64,000 nt of DNA from Nocardioides albertanoniae (GTDB lineage Bacteria > Actinomycetota > Actinomycetes > Propionibacteriales > Nocardioidaceae): NCBI RefSeq assembly GCF_006716315.1, contig NZ_VFOV01000001.1:2186501-2250500 (forward strand). The letters are read 5' to 3'. This document shows, one piece after another, positions 15,114 to 23,562 of this stretch. The position numbers and the translations under genes are program-made. Every line of letters starts with the position of its first letter. Position 1 is the first letter of the stretch. Below the pieces are notes generated by a model. The model ran no database searches. It was not told the DNA's origin and saw only the letters and a program-made list of their open reading frames with translations.

Positions 15114-16379
15114 TCACTTGGAGAACGAGGGCAGGAGGTCGGCGAACGACCTCTCCACCGTGGCCAGCCCCTTGTCCAGGGGCTCGGCGCCGGAGGCGAT
15201 CTTCGGCAGCTCCTGGTCCATCGGTGCCCACAGCGAGCTGTACTCGGGAAGCTCGGGGCGCGGCTGGGCGGCGGGCAGCACGGTCTGGAAGCCGGCGATG
15301 CCCGGGTCGGCCTTCACGGCGTCGGTGTAGGCGTCGTCGCGGGTCGGGAGGGTCGAGTTCTTCAGCGCGATCTGCTCCTGGCTCTTCGCCGAGGTCATGA
15401 ACTTCACGAACTCCGCGGAGGCCTCCTGGTGCGCCTCGTCCGAGCCGGCGTAGATCGAGAGGTTGTGGCCGCCGGTCGGGGCGCCCGACTTGCCGGACGA
15501 GCCGGTGGGGACCGTCGCGACGCCGAGGTTGGCCTTGTCCTTGAACGCCGACCCCTTGTAGAAGTTCGTGATCTCCCAGGGGCCCTGGATGATCGCAGCG
15601 ACCTTGCCGTTGACGAAGGCGTCCTGGATGTGGGCGTACGCGTCGGCGGTGGTGTCCGCCTTGTGCAGACCCGGGCCGTCGAAGAGCCCCTGCCAGGTGG
15701 TGAGCCCCTTCTTGGCCTCGGGTGAGGTGATGGTGATCTTCTTGCCCTCGGTGTCGACGAGGTCGGTGCCCTCGCCGTAGAGGAACGGCTGGGCGTAGTA
15801 GCCGGCGGTCGAGCCCCAGTAACCGTCCACGCCGGTCTTCGACTTGATCGTGGCCGCGGCCTTCTCGAGGTCGGTCCAGGTCTTGGGTGCCGCGGCGATG
15901 CCGGCCTTCTTGAAGAGCGCTTTGTTGTAGACCAGTGCGAGCGTGTCGGTCACGAACGGGACACCGTAGGTCTTGCCCTCGAACTCGGCCTGCTTGATCA
16001 GGTTGGGCTGGAAGGAGTCCTTCTCCTCGAGCGCTGCGGTGTCGTCGAGCGGGGCGAGATAGCCCTTCTGGGCGAAGGCGGGGGTCCAACCGACCTCGGC
16101 GCGCAGCACGTCGGGGGCGCCGCTGGCACCGGCCGCGGTGTCGAACTTGTTCTGTGCCTGGTCGAAGGGCACGTTGACGTACTTGACCTTGATGTCCGGG
16201 TTGGCCTTCTCGAAGTCCTTGACCAGTGCCTCGTACGTCGGGGCCTCGTTGGTCGCGTTGGACGTGTCCCACCAGGTGATGGTGACCGGACCGTCGCTGC
16301 TGTCGCTGCTGCCGCCACATGCCGTTGCCGCGAGGGCGAGCGATGCCGCCACCGCGGTGGCCACGATGCCACGTCGCAT
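15114..16379 (-). CDS. Sugar-binding lipoprotein of ABC importer
   Basis: A 421-residue extracellular solute-binding protein. The N-terminus is a lipoprotein signal (MRRGIVATAVAASLALAA, then the lipobox cysteine of TACGG). The mature part has the family-1 binding-protein pattern, including ITWWDTSNATNEAPTYEAL and FVNGKVAAIIQGPWEI. The ATG at 16379 has AAGGAGA five bases upstream; the frame is open further but that part is not signal-like. It captures an alpha-glucoside oligomer for the two permeases and the glucosidase encoded downstream. A LacI operator lies just upstream. Confidence 0.93.
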   Translation of the reverse strand: MRRGIVATAVAASLALAATACGGSSDSSDGPVTITWWDTSNATNEAPTYEALVKDFEKANPDIKVKYVNVPFDQAQNKFDTAAGASGAPDVLRAEVGWTPAFAQKGYLAPLDDTAALEEKDSFQPNLIKQAEFEGKTYGVPFVTDTLALVYNKALFKKAGIAAAPKTWTDLEKAAATIKSKTGVDGYWGSTAGYYAQPFLYGEGTDLVDTEGKKITITSPEAKKGLTTWQGLFDGPGLHKADTTADAYAHIQDAFVNGKVAAIIQGPWEITNFYKGSAFKDKANLGVATVPTGSSGKSGAPTGGHNLSIYAGSDEAHQEASAEFVKFMTSAKSQEQIALKNSTLPTRDDAYTDAVKADPGIAGFQTVLPAAQPRPELPEYSSLWAPMDQELPKIASGAEPLDKGLATVERSFADLLPSFSK

Positions 16380-16456
16380 GAGTTCTCCTTCGATATGGGG
16401 CCGGGCGGGATGTCTGCCCGGGAGGTGTGATGAACGTAACCGCACCCCGACGCAAA

Positions 16457-16496
16457 TGAAAGTCCCTTTCAGCAAAAGTTGCAGACTTGCTGAAAG
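16457..16496. promoter_or_regulatory. LacI-type operator region with overlapping palindromes
   Basis: CTTTCAGCAA (16466-16475) and TTGCTGAAAG (16487-16496) form a perfect 10-base inverted repeat with an 11-base spacer. A second palindrome, TGAAAG-TCC-CTTTCA (16457-16471), shares the left arm. The region lies between the divergent binding-protein and LacI genes, so the repressor can control both. Confidence 0.7.
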
Positions 16497-16534
16497 TTCT
16501 TGCAACCACTGTGGGCAGGGGGCATGATGGGGGC

Positions 16535-17578
16535 GTGCCGACACCACCAGCTGCCGCCCGTCTTGCCGATATCGCTGCTCATGCGGGCGTGAGCGAGGCC
16601 ACGGTGAGCCGCGTCCTGAACGGAAAGCCAGGCGTCGCCGCGACGACGCGAGAGGCCGTCCTGGCGGCCATCGACGTCCATGGCTACGAGCGTCCCGTCA
16701 AGCTGCGCCAGCACAGCGAGGGGCTCGTCGGGCTGATCACGCCCGAGCTCGACAACCCCATCTTCCCGGCGATCGCGCAGGTCATGGCGCAGGGGCTGAC
16801 CCGTCAGGGCTACACCCCGGTGCTCGCGACGCAGACGCCGGGCGGGTCCACCGAGGACGAGCTCACCGAGATGCTCGTCGAGCGCGGGGTCACCGGCATC
16901 ATCTTCGTCTCCGGTCTGCATGCGGACACCACCGCCGACATGACCCGCTACGAGAAGCTCCGCGCCCAGGGCGTGCCCTACGTCCTCATCGACGGCTACA
17001 GCCCCGACATCAAGGCGCCCTTCATCTCGCCCGACGACCGCGAGGCGATGCAGCTGGCCGTCACCCATCTCGCGACGCTCGCGCACACCAAGATCGGTCT
17101 CGCCGTCGGCCCCGAGCGGTTCGTACCGGTGCGCCGCAAGATCGACGGGTTCGTCGCCACGATGAACGAGCGCTTCGGCCTGAGCGCCGACGCCGTCGTG
17201 AAGGACTACGTACGCCACTCCCTGTTCACCCTCGAAGGCGGTCAGGCGGCTACCTCCGAGCTCCTGGACGAGGGATTCACCGCGATCGTCTGCGCCAGCG
17301 ACATGATGGCGCTCGGTGCCATCCGTGCCGCCCGGTCCCGAGGCCTGCGGGTGCCCGAGGACGTCTCCGTGGTCGGCTACGACGACTCCCACCTCATCGC
17401 CTTCACCGACCCGCCCCTGACCACGGTGCGCAAGCCCGTCCAGGCGATGGGTCAGGCGGCGGTGCGTGCCATCCTCGACGAGATCTCCGGCACCGGCACC
17501 CCGCATGCCGAGTTCGTCTTCCACCCCGAGCTGGTGGTTCGCGGCTCGACGGCCTCGGGCCCGCGCGTCAACCCCTGA
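16535..17578 (+). CDS. LacI family transcriptional regulator
   Basis: A 347-residue LacI repressor. The N-terminal helix-turn-helix and hinge read LADIAAHAGVSEATVSRVLN at about residues 9-28; the remainder is a periplasmic-binding-protein-like effector domain (VGLITPELDNPIFP, VVGYDDSHLIAFTDPPLTTV). The GTG at 16535 gives the usual short N-terminus. It is divergent from the alpha-glucoside import operon, and the region between contains clear palindromes, so it is very likely the local repressor released by a glucoside. Confidence 0.92.
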   Translation: MPTPPAAARLADIAAHAGVSEATVSRVLNGKPGVAATTREAVLAAIDVHGYERPVKLRQHSEGLVGLITPELDNPIFPAIAQVMAQGLTRQGYTPVLATQTPGGSTEDELTEMLVERGVTGIIFVSGLHADTTADMTRYEKLRAQGVPYVLIDGYSPDIKAPFISPDDREAMQLAVTHLATLAHTKIGLAVGPERFVPVRRKIDGFVATMNERFGLSADAVVKDYVRHSLFTLEGGQAATSELLDEGFTAIVCASDMMALGAIRAARSRGLRVPEDVSVVGYDDSHLIAFTDPPLTTVRKPVQAMGQAAVRAILDEISGTGTPHAEFVFHPELVVRGSTASGPRVNP

Positions 17579-17619
17579 CCTCCCGCGAGGGCCCGGCGCG
17601 CGACTGGCAGGATGGGCGC

Positions 17620-18609
17620 GTGACGATCGTGGCTGCTGCGGATGGGTCGGCTCTCGGAAACCCGGGGCCCGCTGGGTGGGGTTGGTATGTGGACGAGTCC
17701 ACCTACGCGTGCGGCGGTTGGCCGCACGGCACCAACAACCAGGGCGAGCTCACCGCGGTGCTCGATCTGCTCCAGCAGACCGCGCACGCCGGCGAGCCGC
17801 TGATCGTCTACTGCGACTCCAAGTACGTCATCAACTCGGTCACCAAGTGGATGGCGGGGTGGAAGCGGAAGGGCTGGAAGAAGTCCGACGGCAAGCCCGT
17901 GCTCAACGTGGAGATCATGAAGGATCTCGACGCGGCCATGCAGGGCCGCGACGTGCGGTTCGAGTGGGTCAAGGGACACTCGGGCCACGTGCTCAACGAG
18001 GCCGCCGACAAGCTCGCCAACGGCGCGGCGCTGGCTTACCAGGAGGGCCGTACGCCGAACCCCGGGCCGGGGTTCGCGGGTGCTGTCACGGCGCCTGTGC
18101 CCGAGGCCGCGCGCGGCACGGCCGCCTCGAGCGCCCCGGCAGCTGACGTGGAGGACCTGTTCGGTCTCCTCGAGGCCGACGAACCGGCCGCGGACGAGCA
18201 GCCCAGGGCGTACACGTTCTCGGCCGACCAGAGCCGGATCGACCCCGACTGGGTGCACCGGATGCTCTCGCAGTCCTACTGGGCGGCCGACCGCACGCGC
18301 GAGGTGCAGGACGCGGCCAACAAGGGCTCGCGCTGCTACGGCGTCTACGACGCGACCGGCGCCCAGGTCGCCTTCGCACGCGTGGTCACCGACTTCGCCG
18401 CGTTCGCCTGGCTCTGCGACGTGATCGTCGCCCCGGACGGGCGTGGCCGAGGTGTCGGCAAGCTGCTGATCTCCGGCATCGTCGCCGACCTCGAGCCCTA
18501 CCGGATCCGGCGCACCCTGCTCGCCACCAACGACGCCCACGCGCTGTATGAGAAGTACGGCTGGGAGCCGCTGCCTTCACCCGAACGGTGGATGATCCGC
18601 AACGGCTGA
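17620..18609 (+). CDS. Ribonuclease HI fused to a GNAT acetyltransferase
   Basis: A 329-residue two-domain protein. Residues 1-145 are RNase HI: the DEDD catalytic residues fall in AADGSALGNPGPAGWGW, NQGELTAV, YCDSKYVINS and NEAADKLANGAAL. Residues 145-200 are an alanine/proline/acid-rich linker. Residues 200-329 are a GNAT acetyltransferase with the acetyl-CoA loop VIVAPDGRGRGVGKLL and the C-terminal ALYEKYGWEPL. It should cut RNA in RNA-DNA hybrids; the acetyl acceptor is unknown. The GTG at 17620 has no obvious ribosome binding site. The fusion looks intact, with no frameshift at the junction. Confidence 0.9.
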   Translation: MTIVAAADGSALGNPGPAGWGWYVDESTYACGGWPHGTNNQGELTAVLDLLQQTAHAGEPLIVYCDSKYVINSVTKWMAGWKRKGWKKSDGKPVLNVEIMKDLDAAMQGRDVRFEWVKGHSGHVLNEAADKLANGAALAYQEGRTPNPGPGFAGAVTAPVPEAARGTAASSAPAADVEDLFGLLEADEPAADEQPRAYTFSADQSRIDPDWVHRMLSQSYWAADRTREVQDAANKGSRCYGVYDATGAQVAFARVVTDFAAFAWLCDVIVAPDGRGRGVGKLLISGIVADLEPYRIRRTLLATNDAHALYEKYGWEPLPSPERWMIRNG

Positions 18610-18736
18610 GCGTCGGGCTCGGCCGCCGGCCCGGCGCCGCCCGACGCCGACGACACCCCAGGCGACGAGGGTGAAGGCCAGGGCGATGACGATGACGTAC
18701 GCGACGACGGTGCCGTAGCCGCCCTGGGCGTCGAGG

Positions 18737-20323
18737 TCAGCAGAGTCGGCCGTCTTCGAGGCGAACGAAGGTGTCGATCCCCAGACGGGACAGGAAGGCG
18801 TCGTCGTGGCTGACCACGACGAGCGCACCCTGGTAGGCCGACAGCGCGGCGATGACCTGCTCGACGGTGACGATGTCGAGGTTGTTGGTCGGCTCGTCGA
18901 GCACGAGCAGCTGGTTGGTCGGGTCGGCGAGCAGCACGGCGGCCAGCGCGACCCGGAAGCGTTCGCCGCCGGAGAGGTCACCGACCGCCCGGCTCACGAC
19001 GTCGCCGCGGAAGCCGAAGCCGGCCAGCAGCGCGCGAGCGTGCTCGGGGTCCGCATCGGGCTGGGCGCTGCGTACGGTCTCGAGGATCGTGGCGCCGTCG
19101 TCGAGGTGGTCCAGGCGCTGCGGGAGGTAGCCGATCCGATCGGTGAGCGCGGTGGCGTACGGCGCCTGAGCGGTGACGGGAGGGCGTAGGAGCGTCTCGA
19201 CCAGCCGCGTCTTGCCGGCGCCGTTGCGCCCGGTGATCGCGAGCCGTTCGGGACCCTGGAGGACGAGGGTACGGCCGTCGCCGTCGTGCAGCTCGGCGAC
19301 CCGACGCCCCGCGGGCAGGCCGGGGGAGGGCAGCTCGATCTTGACCTGAGGATCACGGCGTACGCGCTCTGCGCTCTGGTCGCGGAGGTCGCGGGCCCGG
19401 TCGACCTTGTCGTCGAGCTCGCCCCTGAGCTTGCCCGCCGAGACCTCGGCCTCGCCGGCTCGCGCCTTCATGATCACCTTCGGTCGGCGCTTGTTCTCGT
19501 AGTCGGTGCGCGCGTAGCGCTGCCGCCGGGCGAGCTTCGTCTGCGCCTCGACGCGCTGTCTCTTCTCCGTACGCAGCTTCTGCTCCGCCGCCGCCAGAGC
19601 CTGCTCCGCCGCCGCCTGCTCACGCTCGACGTGCTCGCGGAACGCGGAGTAGGGGCCGCCGTAGACCGACAGGGCACCGTCGCGCAGCTCGGCGGTCTCG
19701 TCCATCAGGTCGAGCAGCTCCAGGTCGTGGCTGGCGACCACCAGCGTGCCTCGCCAGCTCGCGATCAGGTCGTAGAGCCGGTGCCGCGCATCGCCGTCGA
19801 GGTTGTTGGTGGGTTCGTCGAGCAGGGCGATCTCCGCACCCGAGAGCCGGACGCCGGTCAGAGCCGTCGCGACCGTCTCGCCGCCGGACAACGTCGCCAC
19901 CCGGCGGTCGAGGTCGAGGTCGGGCAGCCCGTTGGTGCCGAGCGCCGCCCGCGCCCGCTCCTCGATGCCCCAGTCGTCGGCGAGCGTGTCGAAGTGGCGC
20001 GGATCGGCATCGCCGGCCTCGATCGCCCGCAGCGCCTCCAGGCGATCGCGTACGCCGAGCAGGTCGGCCACGGTGGCATCGGTCTGCAGCGTGATCTGTT
20101 GGGGCAGATAGCGCACCTGGCCCCTGACCGAGACCGAGCCGCCGGTGGGGGCGAGCTCACCGGCGATGACCCTGAGCAGGGTCGACTTGCCGGCGCCGTT
20201 GGCTCCGACGAGCCCGGTGCGTCCGGCTGTGAAGGCCGCGCCGAGGTCGCGCAGCGCGGGGTTGCCGTCCGGCCAGCGAAGGGTGAGGCCGTCGACGACG
20301 ACGGCGGGACTCTGCGTACTCAT
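18737..20323 (-). CDS. ABC-F family ATPase (ribosome-acting)
   Basis: A 528-residue soluble protein with two ABC domains and no membrane segments. Walker A motifs are GANGAGKST and GRNGAGKTR; signature motifs are LSGGETVATAL and LSGGERFRVAL; both Walker B motifs read LLDEPTNNLD or LVLDEPTNNLD. The domains are joined by a charged coiled-coil linker (about 230-320), the part that reaches the peptidyl-transferase centre in ABC-F proteins. It is either a translation factor or an antibiotic-protection protein; a leader peptide upstream favours the latter. The 127 bases between its stop and the fusion gene contain an open membrane-like frame without a start codon. Confidence 0.9.
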   Translation of the reverse strand: MSTQSPAVVVDGLTLRWPDGNPALRDLGAAFTAGRTGLVGANGAGKSTLLRVIAGELAPTGGSVSVRGQVRYLPQQITLQTDATVADLLGVRDRLEALRAIEAGDADPRHFDTLADDWGIEERARAALGTNGLPDLDLDRRVATLSGGETVATALTGVRLSGAEIALLDEPTNNLDGDARHRLYDLIASWRGTLVVASHDLELLDLMDETAELRDGALSVYGGPYSAFREHVEREQAAAEQALAAAEQKLRTEKRQRVEAQTKLARRQRYARTDYENKRRPKVIMKARAGEAEVSAGKLRGELDDKVDRARDLRDQSAERVRRDPQVKIELPSPGLPAGRRVAELHDGDGRTLVLQGPERLAITGRNGAGKTRLVETLLRPPVTAQAPYATALTDRIGYLPQRLDHLDDGATILETVRSAQPDADPEHARALLAGFGFRGDVVSRAVGDLSGGERFRVALAAVLLADPTNQLLVLDEPTNNLDIVTVEQVIAALSAYQGALVVVSHDDAFLSRLGIDTFVRLEDGRLC

Positions 20324-20383
20324 CGAGCTCCTGAGGGTGTCAGCGGATGCGCTGGCGTCGGAGCCGAGAGGCGAGCGACGAGG

Positions 20384-20422
20384 TCAGCGCGAGATGGCGG
20401 TGAGCGGCTCGCGGATCAGCAC
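20384..20422 (-). CDS. Leader peptide upstream of ABC-F gene
   Basis: A 12-residue reading frame, MLIREPLTAISR, starting at GTG with AGAAGGA just upstream, 60 bases before the ABC-F start. Short well-initiated leaders in this position are typical of ribosome-stalling attenuators that switch on resistance ABC-F or erm genes when a translation inhibitor is present. It is inferred only from position and the ribosome binding site. Confidence 0.55.
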   Translation of the reverse strand: MLIREPLTAISR

Positions 20423-20468
20423 GATGGGTCCTTCTGGTGGGTGACGGTGCGTGACCAGTCTCCGGTAC

Positions 20469-20519
20469 GCCCCGGGGCGGCCGCAACGGGTTATCCGACC
20501 CGTCACGGCGGCCCGGGGC
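20469..20519 (-). terminator. Hairpin between patatin gene and ABC-F leader
   Basis: An imperfect long hairpin: outer arms GCCCCGGG and CCCGGGGC and inner arms ACGGGT and ACCCGT are exact, around a 6-base loop. It directly follows the patatin stop codon and precedes the ABC-F leader, and is probably the patatin terminator. Confidence 0.55.
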
Positions 20520-20520
20520 A

Positions 20521-21426
20521 TCAGCTCCAGAAGTCGGCGAGCTGCCCGGCCAGACGGCTGCCCTGGTCGTGGCCGGCCTGTGCCGCGGGCCCGCGCGCCG
20601 CCAGGCTCATCATGTTGTCGCCGAACGCTGCGCGCGAGTCGGCATCGGGCAGGATCGTCTCGACCGCGCTGCCGCCCGTGCGCAGCTCGTCGACTTGGGT
20701 GGCGAGGTCGGTGCGCCAGGCAGCGGGATGTCGCACCCGGCCGCCGAGGGGCGAGAGCACCAGCACGCGCTCGTAGCCGGCGGCGAGGTCGGCGTTCTCG
20801 CTCGATCGCCGATAGCCGCCGTCGATGTAGCGCCGCTCGCCGATCGCGTACGCCGGACCACCCGCGCAGCTGGCCGCGACCGCGTCGACCAGGTCGACGC
20901 CGCTGGCCCGGTCGAGCTCGACCGGTTCGCCGGTGTCGGCGTCGACCACGGTGAGGAGCATGGGCAGCGCCGGCCAGTCGCGGCTCGGCAGCCGCGCGGC
21001 GACGATCTCCCGCCAGCGCGCCTCCTCCTCGGGGCCTGCCGCCTCGGCGAGCTCCAGCGCGTCAGCGGCGATCCGGCGCCTCATGTCGGCCAGGTCCGTG
21101 GACTCGGCGATGATCGCGTTGGTCCGCTCCAGATGGTTGATCCCAGGCACCCAGCGGATGGGTCCGCCTGCTGGTCGGGGCGGCCGCTGCGGCGCCGCGA
21201 GGACCGCGGCGAACAGATCGGAGGGGTTCGTGCCGCCGATCTGGGCCGCCGTGGTCGCGCCGGCCGAGGTGCCGACGACGAGGTCGGCGCCGGTCACATC
21301 GAGCCCGCCGTCGACGAGCCCGGCGATGACGCCGATCAGCCAGGCGTTGCCCGCCGATCCGCCGCCGCCGAGGACGAGCGCGCGCTCACGGGCGCGCGGT
21401 GATGGTGAAGAAGAGGTTGTGCTCAT
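20521..21426 (-). CDS. Patatin-like phospholipase
   Basis: A 301-residue RssA/patatin-family acyl hydrolase. The oxyanion loop LGGGGSAGNAW is at residues 19-29, the nucleophile elbow is VVGTSAGA and the catalytic aspartate lies in YIDGGYR. It lacks a signal peptide. It would act on membrane or storage lipid acyl chains. The ATG at 21426 has an AAAGG upstream. A short leader frame with a very strong ribosome binding site precedes it (21475-21528). Confidence 0.9.
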   Translation of the reverse strand: MSTTSSSPSPRARERALVLGGGGSAGNAWLIGVIAGLVDGGLDVTGADLVVGTSAGATTAAQIGGTNPSDLFAAVLAAPQRPPRPAGGPIRWVPGINHLERTNAIIAESTDLADMRRRIAADALELAEAAGPEEEARWREIVAARLPSRDWPALPMLLTVVDADTGEPVELDRASGVDLVDAVAASCAGGPAYAIGERRYIDGGYRRSSENADLAAGYERVLVLSPLGGRVRHPAAWRTDLATQVDELRTGGSAVETILPDADSRAAFGDNMMSLAARGPAAQAGHDQGSRLAGQLADFWS

Positions 21427-21474
21427 AGGGAATGCCTTTCGGGCTTCGAGAGGCGCTCCCCGGTGACGGCCGGC

Positions 21475-21528
21475 TCAGCCGCGCGATCGTGGGCTGCAGG
21501 GGAGCACCACTGTGGACGCTGCGTACAC
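21475..21528 (-). CDS. Possible leader peptide upstream of patatin gene
   Basis: A 17-residue frame, MYAASTVVLPCSPRSRG, starting at GTG with GGAGG eight bases upstream, the strongest ribosome binding site in the neighbourhood. It ends 48 bases before the patatin start. No larger gene uses this site. It may be an attenuating leader; there is no run of one amino acid to suggest a signal. Confidence 0.35.
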   Translation of the reverse strand: MYAASTVVLPCSPRSRG

Positions 21529-21671
21529 GGGACTCACCTCCTACCGAAAGATCACGATCGCCACGACGCTAGCACCCCGCGACGCGGAGCACGACCAGGT
21601 TTCGACCGACCGCACCCAGGTGCCGCTAGCGTGATCTGCGGCAGATCCACCAGCATCGAGGAGCAGGCCCT

Positions 21672-22856
21672 ATGGCGACGACAGGTGTCATCGGCGGAGG
21701 GATCCTCGGGCTCGCGGTGGCGCGCGAGGTGCTGCTGCGCCGACCGGACGACACGGTGATGGTCTTCGAGAGGGAGACCAGCCTCGGCGCCCATCAGACC
21801 GGCCACAACTCAGGGGTCGTCCACGCCGGCATCTACTACAAGCCCGGCAGCCTGAAGGCGCGGCTGTGCACCCGCGGGCGAGACCTGCTCAAGGAGCTCG
21901 CCGCCGAGCACCGGGTGCCCCTCGAGGAGTGCGGCAAGCTCGTCGTCGCGGTGGACGAAGCCGAGATGGGCCGGTTCGACGCGTTGGAGAAGACGGCGGC
22001 CGCCAACGGCGTGCCCGGCCTGCGACGTGTCGGTCCAGGCGAGATCCAGGAGATCGAGCCGTACGCCGCGGGGCTGGCCGCGCTCCACTCGCCGAAGACG
22101 GCGATCACCGACTACGTCGCGATCGCCGAGGCGCTCGGCCGCAGCATCACCGGGGCCGGGGGAGAGGTGCGCCTCGGTGCGGAGGTCACCGGCATCCGTC
22201 GCGCGAGCGGCGGGGTCGAGGTGGAGACGCCCGCGGACAGGACCCGGGTCGACCATCTGGTGGTCTGCGGCGGCCTGGAGTCGGACCGCCTCGGCGAGAT
22301 GACCGGCGGCCCGAAGGCGCCCAGGATCATCCCGTTCCGTGGGGAGTACATGCAGGTCAGCGCCTCGAAACAGGATCTCGTCAACGGCATGGTCTACCCC
22401 GTGCCGGACCCGCGCTACCCCTTCCTCGGTGTGCACTTCACCCGTCGGGTGGGCGGGGGCCTCGAGGTCGGCCCCAACGCCTTCCTCGCCCTGAGCAGGG
22501 AGCGCTACGGCCGCGCCTCACTGACCCCGCACGACCTCGCCGACACGCTCGCCTGGCCGGGGTTCTGGCGGTTCGCCGCGGAGCACTGGCGCACCGGGAT
22601 CGCCGAGGCCCGCGGCGTACTCTCCAAGCAGGCCTACATGCGCGCCGCCCAGCGCTACGTGCCCGAGATCGGCGCAGCCGACGTCGTACGGGCAGGCCTC
22701 GGGATCCGGGCCCAGGCCGTCGAGCGGGACGGCTCGCTGGTCGACGACTTCGTCATCCACCACGCCGAGGCGATCACCTCGGTGCGCAACGCACCGAGCC
22801 CGGCCGCGACCAGCAGCCTGGCCATCGCCGAGTACGTCGCCGACCGGATGTCCTAG
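21672..22856 (+). CDS. lhgO: L-2-hydroxyglutarate oxidase
   Basis: A 394-residue FAD-dependent oxidoreductase of the DAO/LhgO family. The dinucleotide fold is TTGVIGGGILGLAVAREVL and the FAD-linked region ends in HQTGHNSGVVHAGIYYKPGS, diagnostic for L-2-hydroxyglutarate oxidation to 2-oxoglutarate. The substrate and C-terminal FAD segments (YPVPDPRYPFLGVHFTRR, GIRAQAV) are present and the length is normal. GAGGAG lies 11 bases before the ATG. It converges on peptide deformylase, with the two stop codons overlapping. Confidence 0.93.
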   Translation: MATTGVIGGGILGLAVAREVLLRRPDDTVMVFERETSLGAHQTGHNSGVVHAGIYYKPGSLKARLCTRGRDLLKELAAEHRVPLEECGKLVVAVDEAEMGRFDALEKTAAANGVPGLRRVGPGEIQEIEPYAAGLAALHSPKTAITDYVAIAEALGRSITGAGGEVRLGAEVTGIRRASGGVEVETPADRTRVDHLVVCGGLESDRLGEMTGGPKAPRIIPFRGEYMQVSASKQDLVNGMVYPVPDPRYPFLGVHFTRRVGGGLEVGPNAFLALSRERYGRASLTPHDLADTLAWPGFWRFAAEHWRTGIAEARGVLSKQAYMRAAQRYVPEIGAADVVRAGLGIRAQAVERDGSLVDDFVIHHAEAITSVRNAPSPAATSSLAIAEYVADRMS

Positions 22857-23467
22857 TCGGCGACTGCCCCGACCGGCCAGTCGGCGGGGAACTCCTTCGC
22901 CAGCCGGTCGTGCTCCTTGGTGAGCTTCTTGCGGGCCTTGGCCGAGATGCGGTCGCCGAAGACGGTGCCGTTGGTGTGGTCGGTCTCGTGCTGCAGGCAC
23001 CGGGCCAGCAGCCCGTTGCCCTCGAAGTGGACCGGCTCGCCGGTGAGGCCGACACCGTCGACCGCGGCCCAGTCGGGGCGACCGCAGTCGATGAACGCGC
23101 CGGGGAAGGAGAGGCAGCCCTCCATGTCGACGTCGAGCCGGCGGTCGTCGCCCTCGGGCAGGGTGAGGACCGGGTTGCAGACGATGCCGACCGTACGCTG
23201 ACCCGTGGCGTCGGGGCAGTCGAAGACGAACATGGCGACGTCCTCACCGATCTGGTCGGCGGCGAGACCGACGCCCTCGGCGGCGTACATCGTGGCGACC
23301 ATGTCGGCGGCCAGGGTTGCCAGGGCGGCGTCGAAGGTCTCGACCTGCTTCTTGGGACGGTGCATGACCGGGGTGCCCCACCGGGTCATCGGCCGCACGG
23401 TGCCGCCTTCGGGCAGAGCGCCGTGAGGTGCGAGCGGGGCGGGAGCTTCGGGGGAGGAGTCGGCCAT
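22853..23467 (-). CDS. def: Peptide deformylase
   Basis: A 204-residue metal-dependent peptide deformylase. Motif 1 is GVGLAADQIG (residues 65-74), motif 2 EGCLS with the metal ligand Cys118 and motif 3 QHETDH with His160, Glu161 and His164. It removes the N-formyl group from new proteins. The first 25 residues are a proline-rich extension seen in actinobacterial members. Its gene overlaps the 3' end of lhgO by 4 bases. Confidence 0.95.
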   Translation of the reverse strand: MADSSPEAPAPLAPHGALPEGGTVRPMTRWGTPVMHRPKKQVETFDAALATLAADMVATMYAAEGVGLAADQIGEDVAMFVFDCPDATGQRTVGIVCNPVLTLPEGDDRRLDVDMEGCLSFPGAFIDCGRPDWAAVDGVGLTGEPVHFEGNGLLARCLQHETDHTNGTVFGDRISAKARKKLTKEHDRLAKEFPADWPVGAVAD

Positions 23468-23536
23468 GTTCCAACTCTATAAAGCACTCGTGCGCATCTT
23501 GTTACCGCCGTCACCGTGCCGAAGTGTAGACCGTGT

Positions 23537-23553
23537 TGTAACTCCGAGTTACA
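23537..23553. promoter_or_regulatory. Palindromic operator before acyl-CoA dehydrogenase operon
   Basis: TGTAACT and AGTTACA form a perfect 7-base inverted repeat around CCG. It ends 9 bases before the ATG at 23563, where a bound repressor would block transcription. The form suits a TetR-type regulator of fatty-acid genes; no such gene is adjacent. Confidence 0.6.
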
Positions 23554-23562
23554 GTTCTACTC

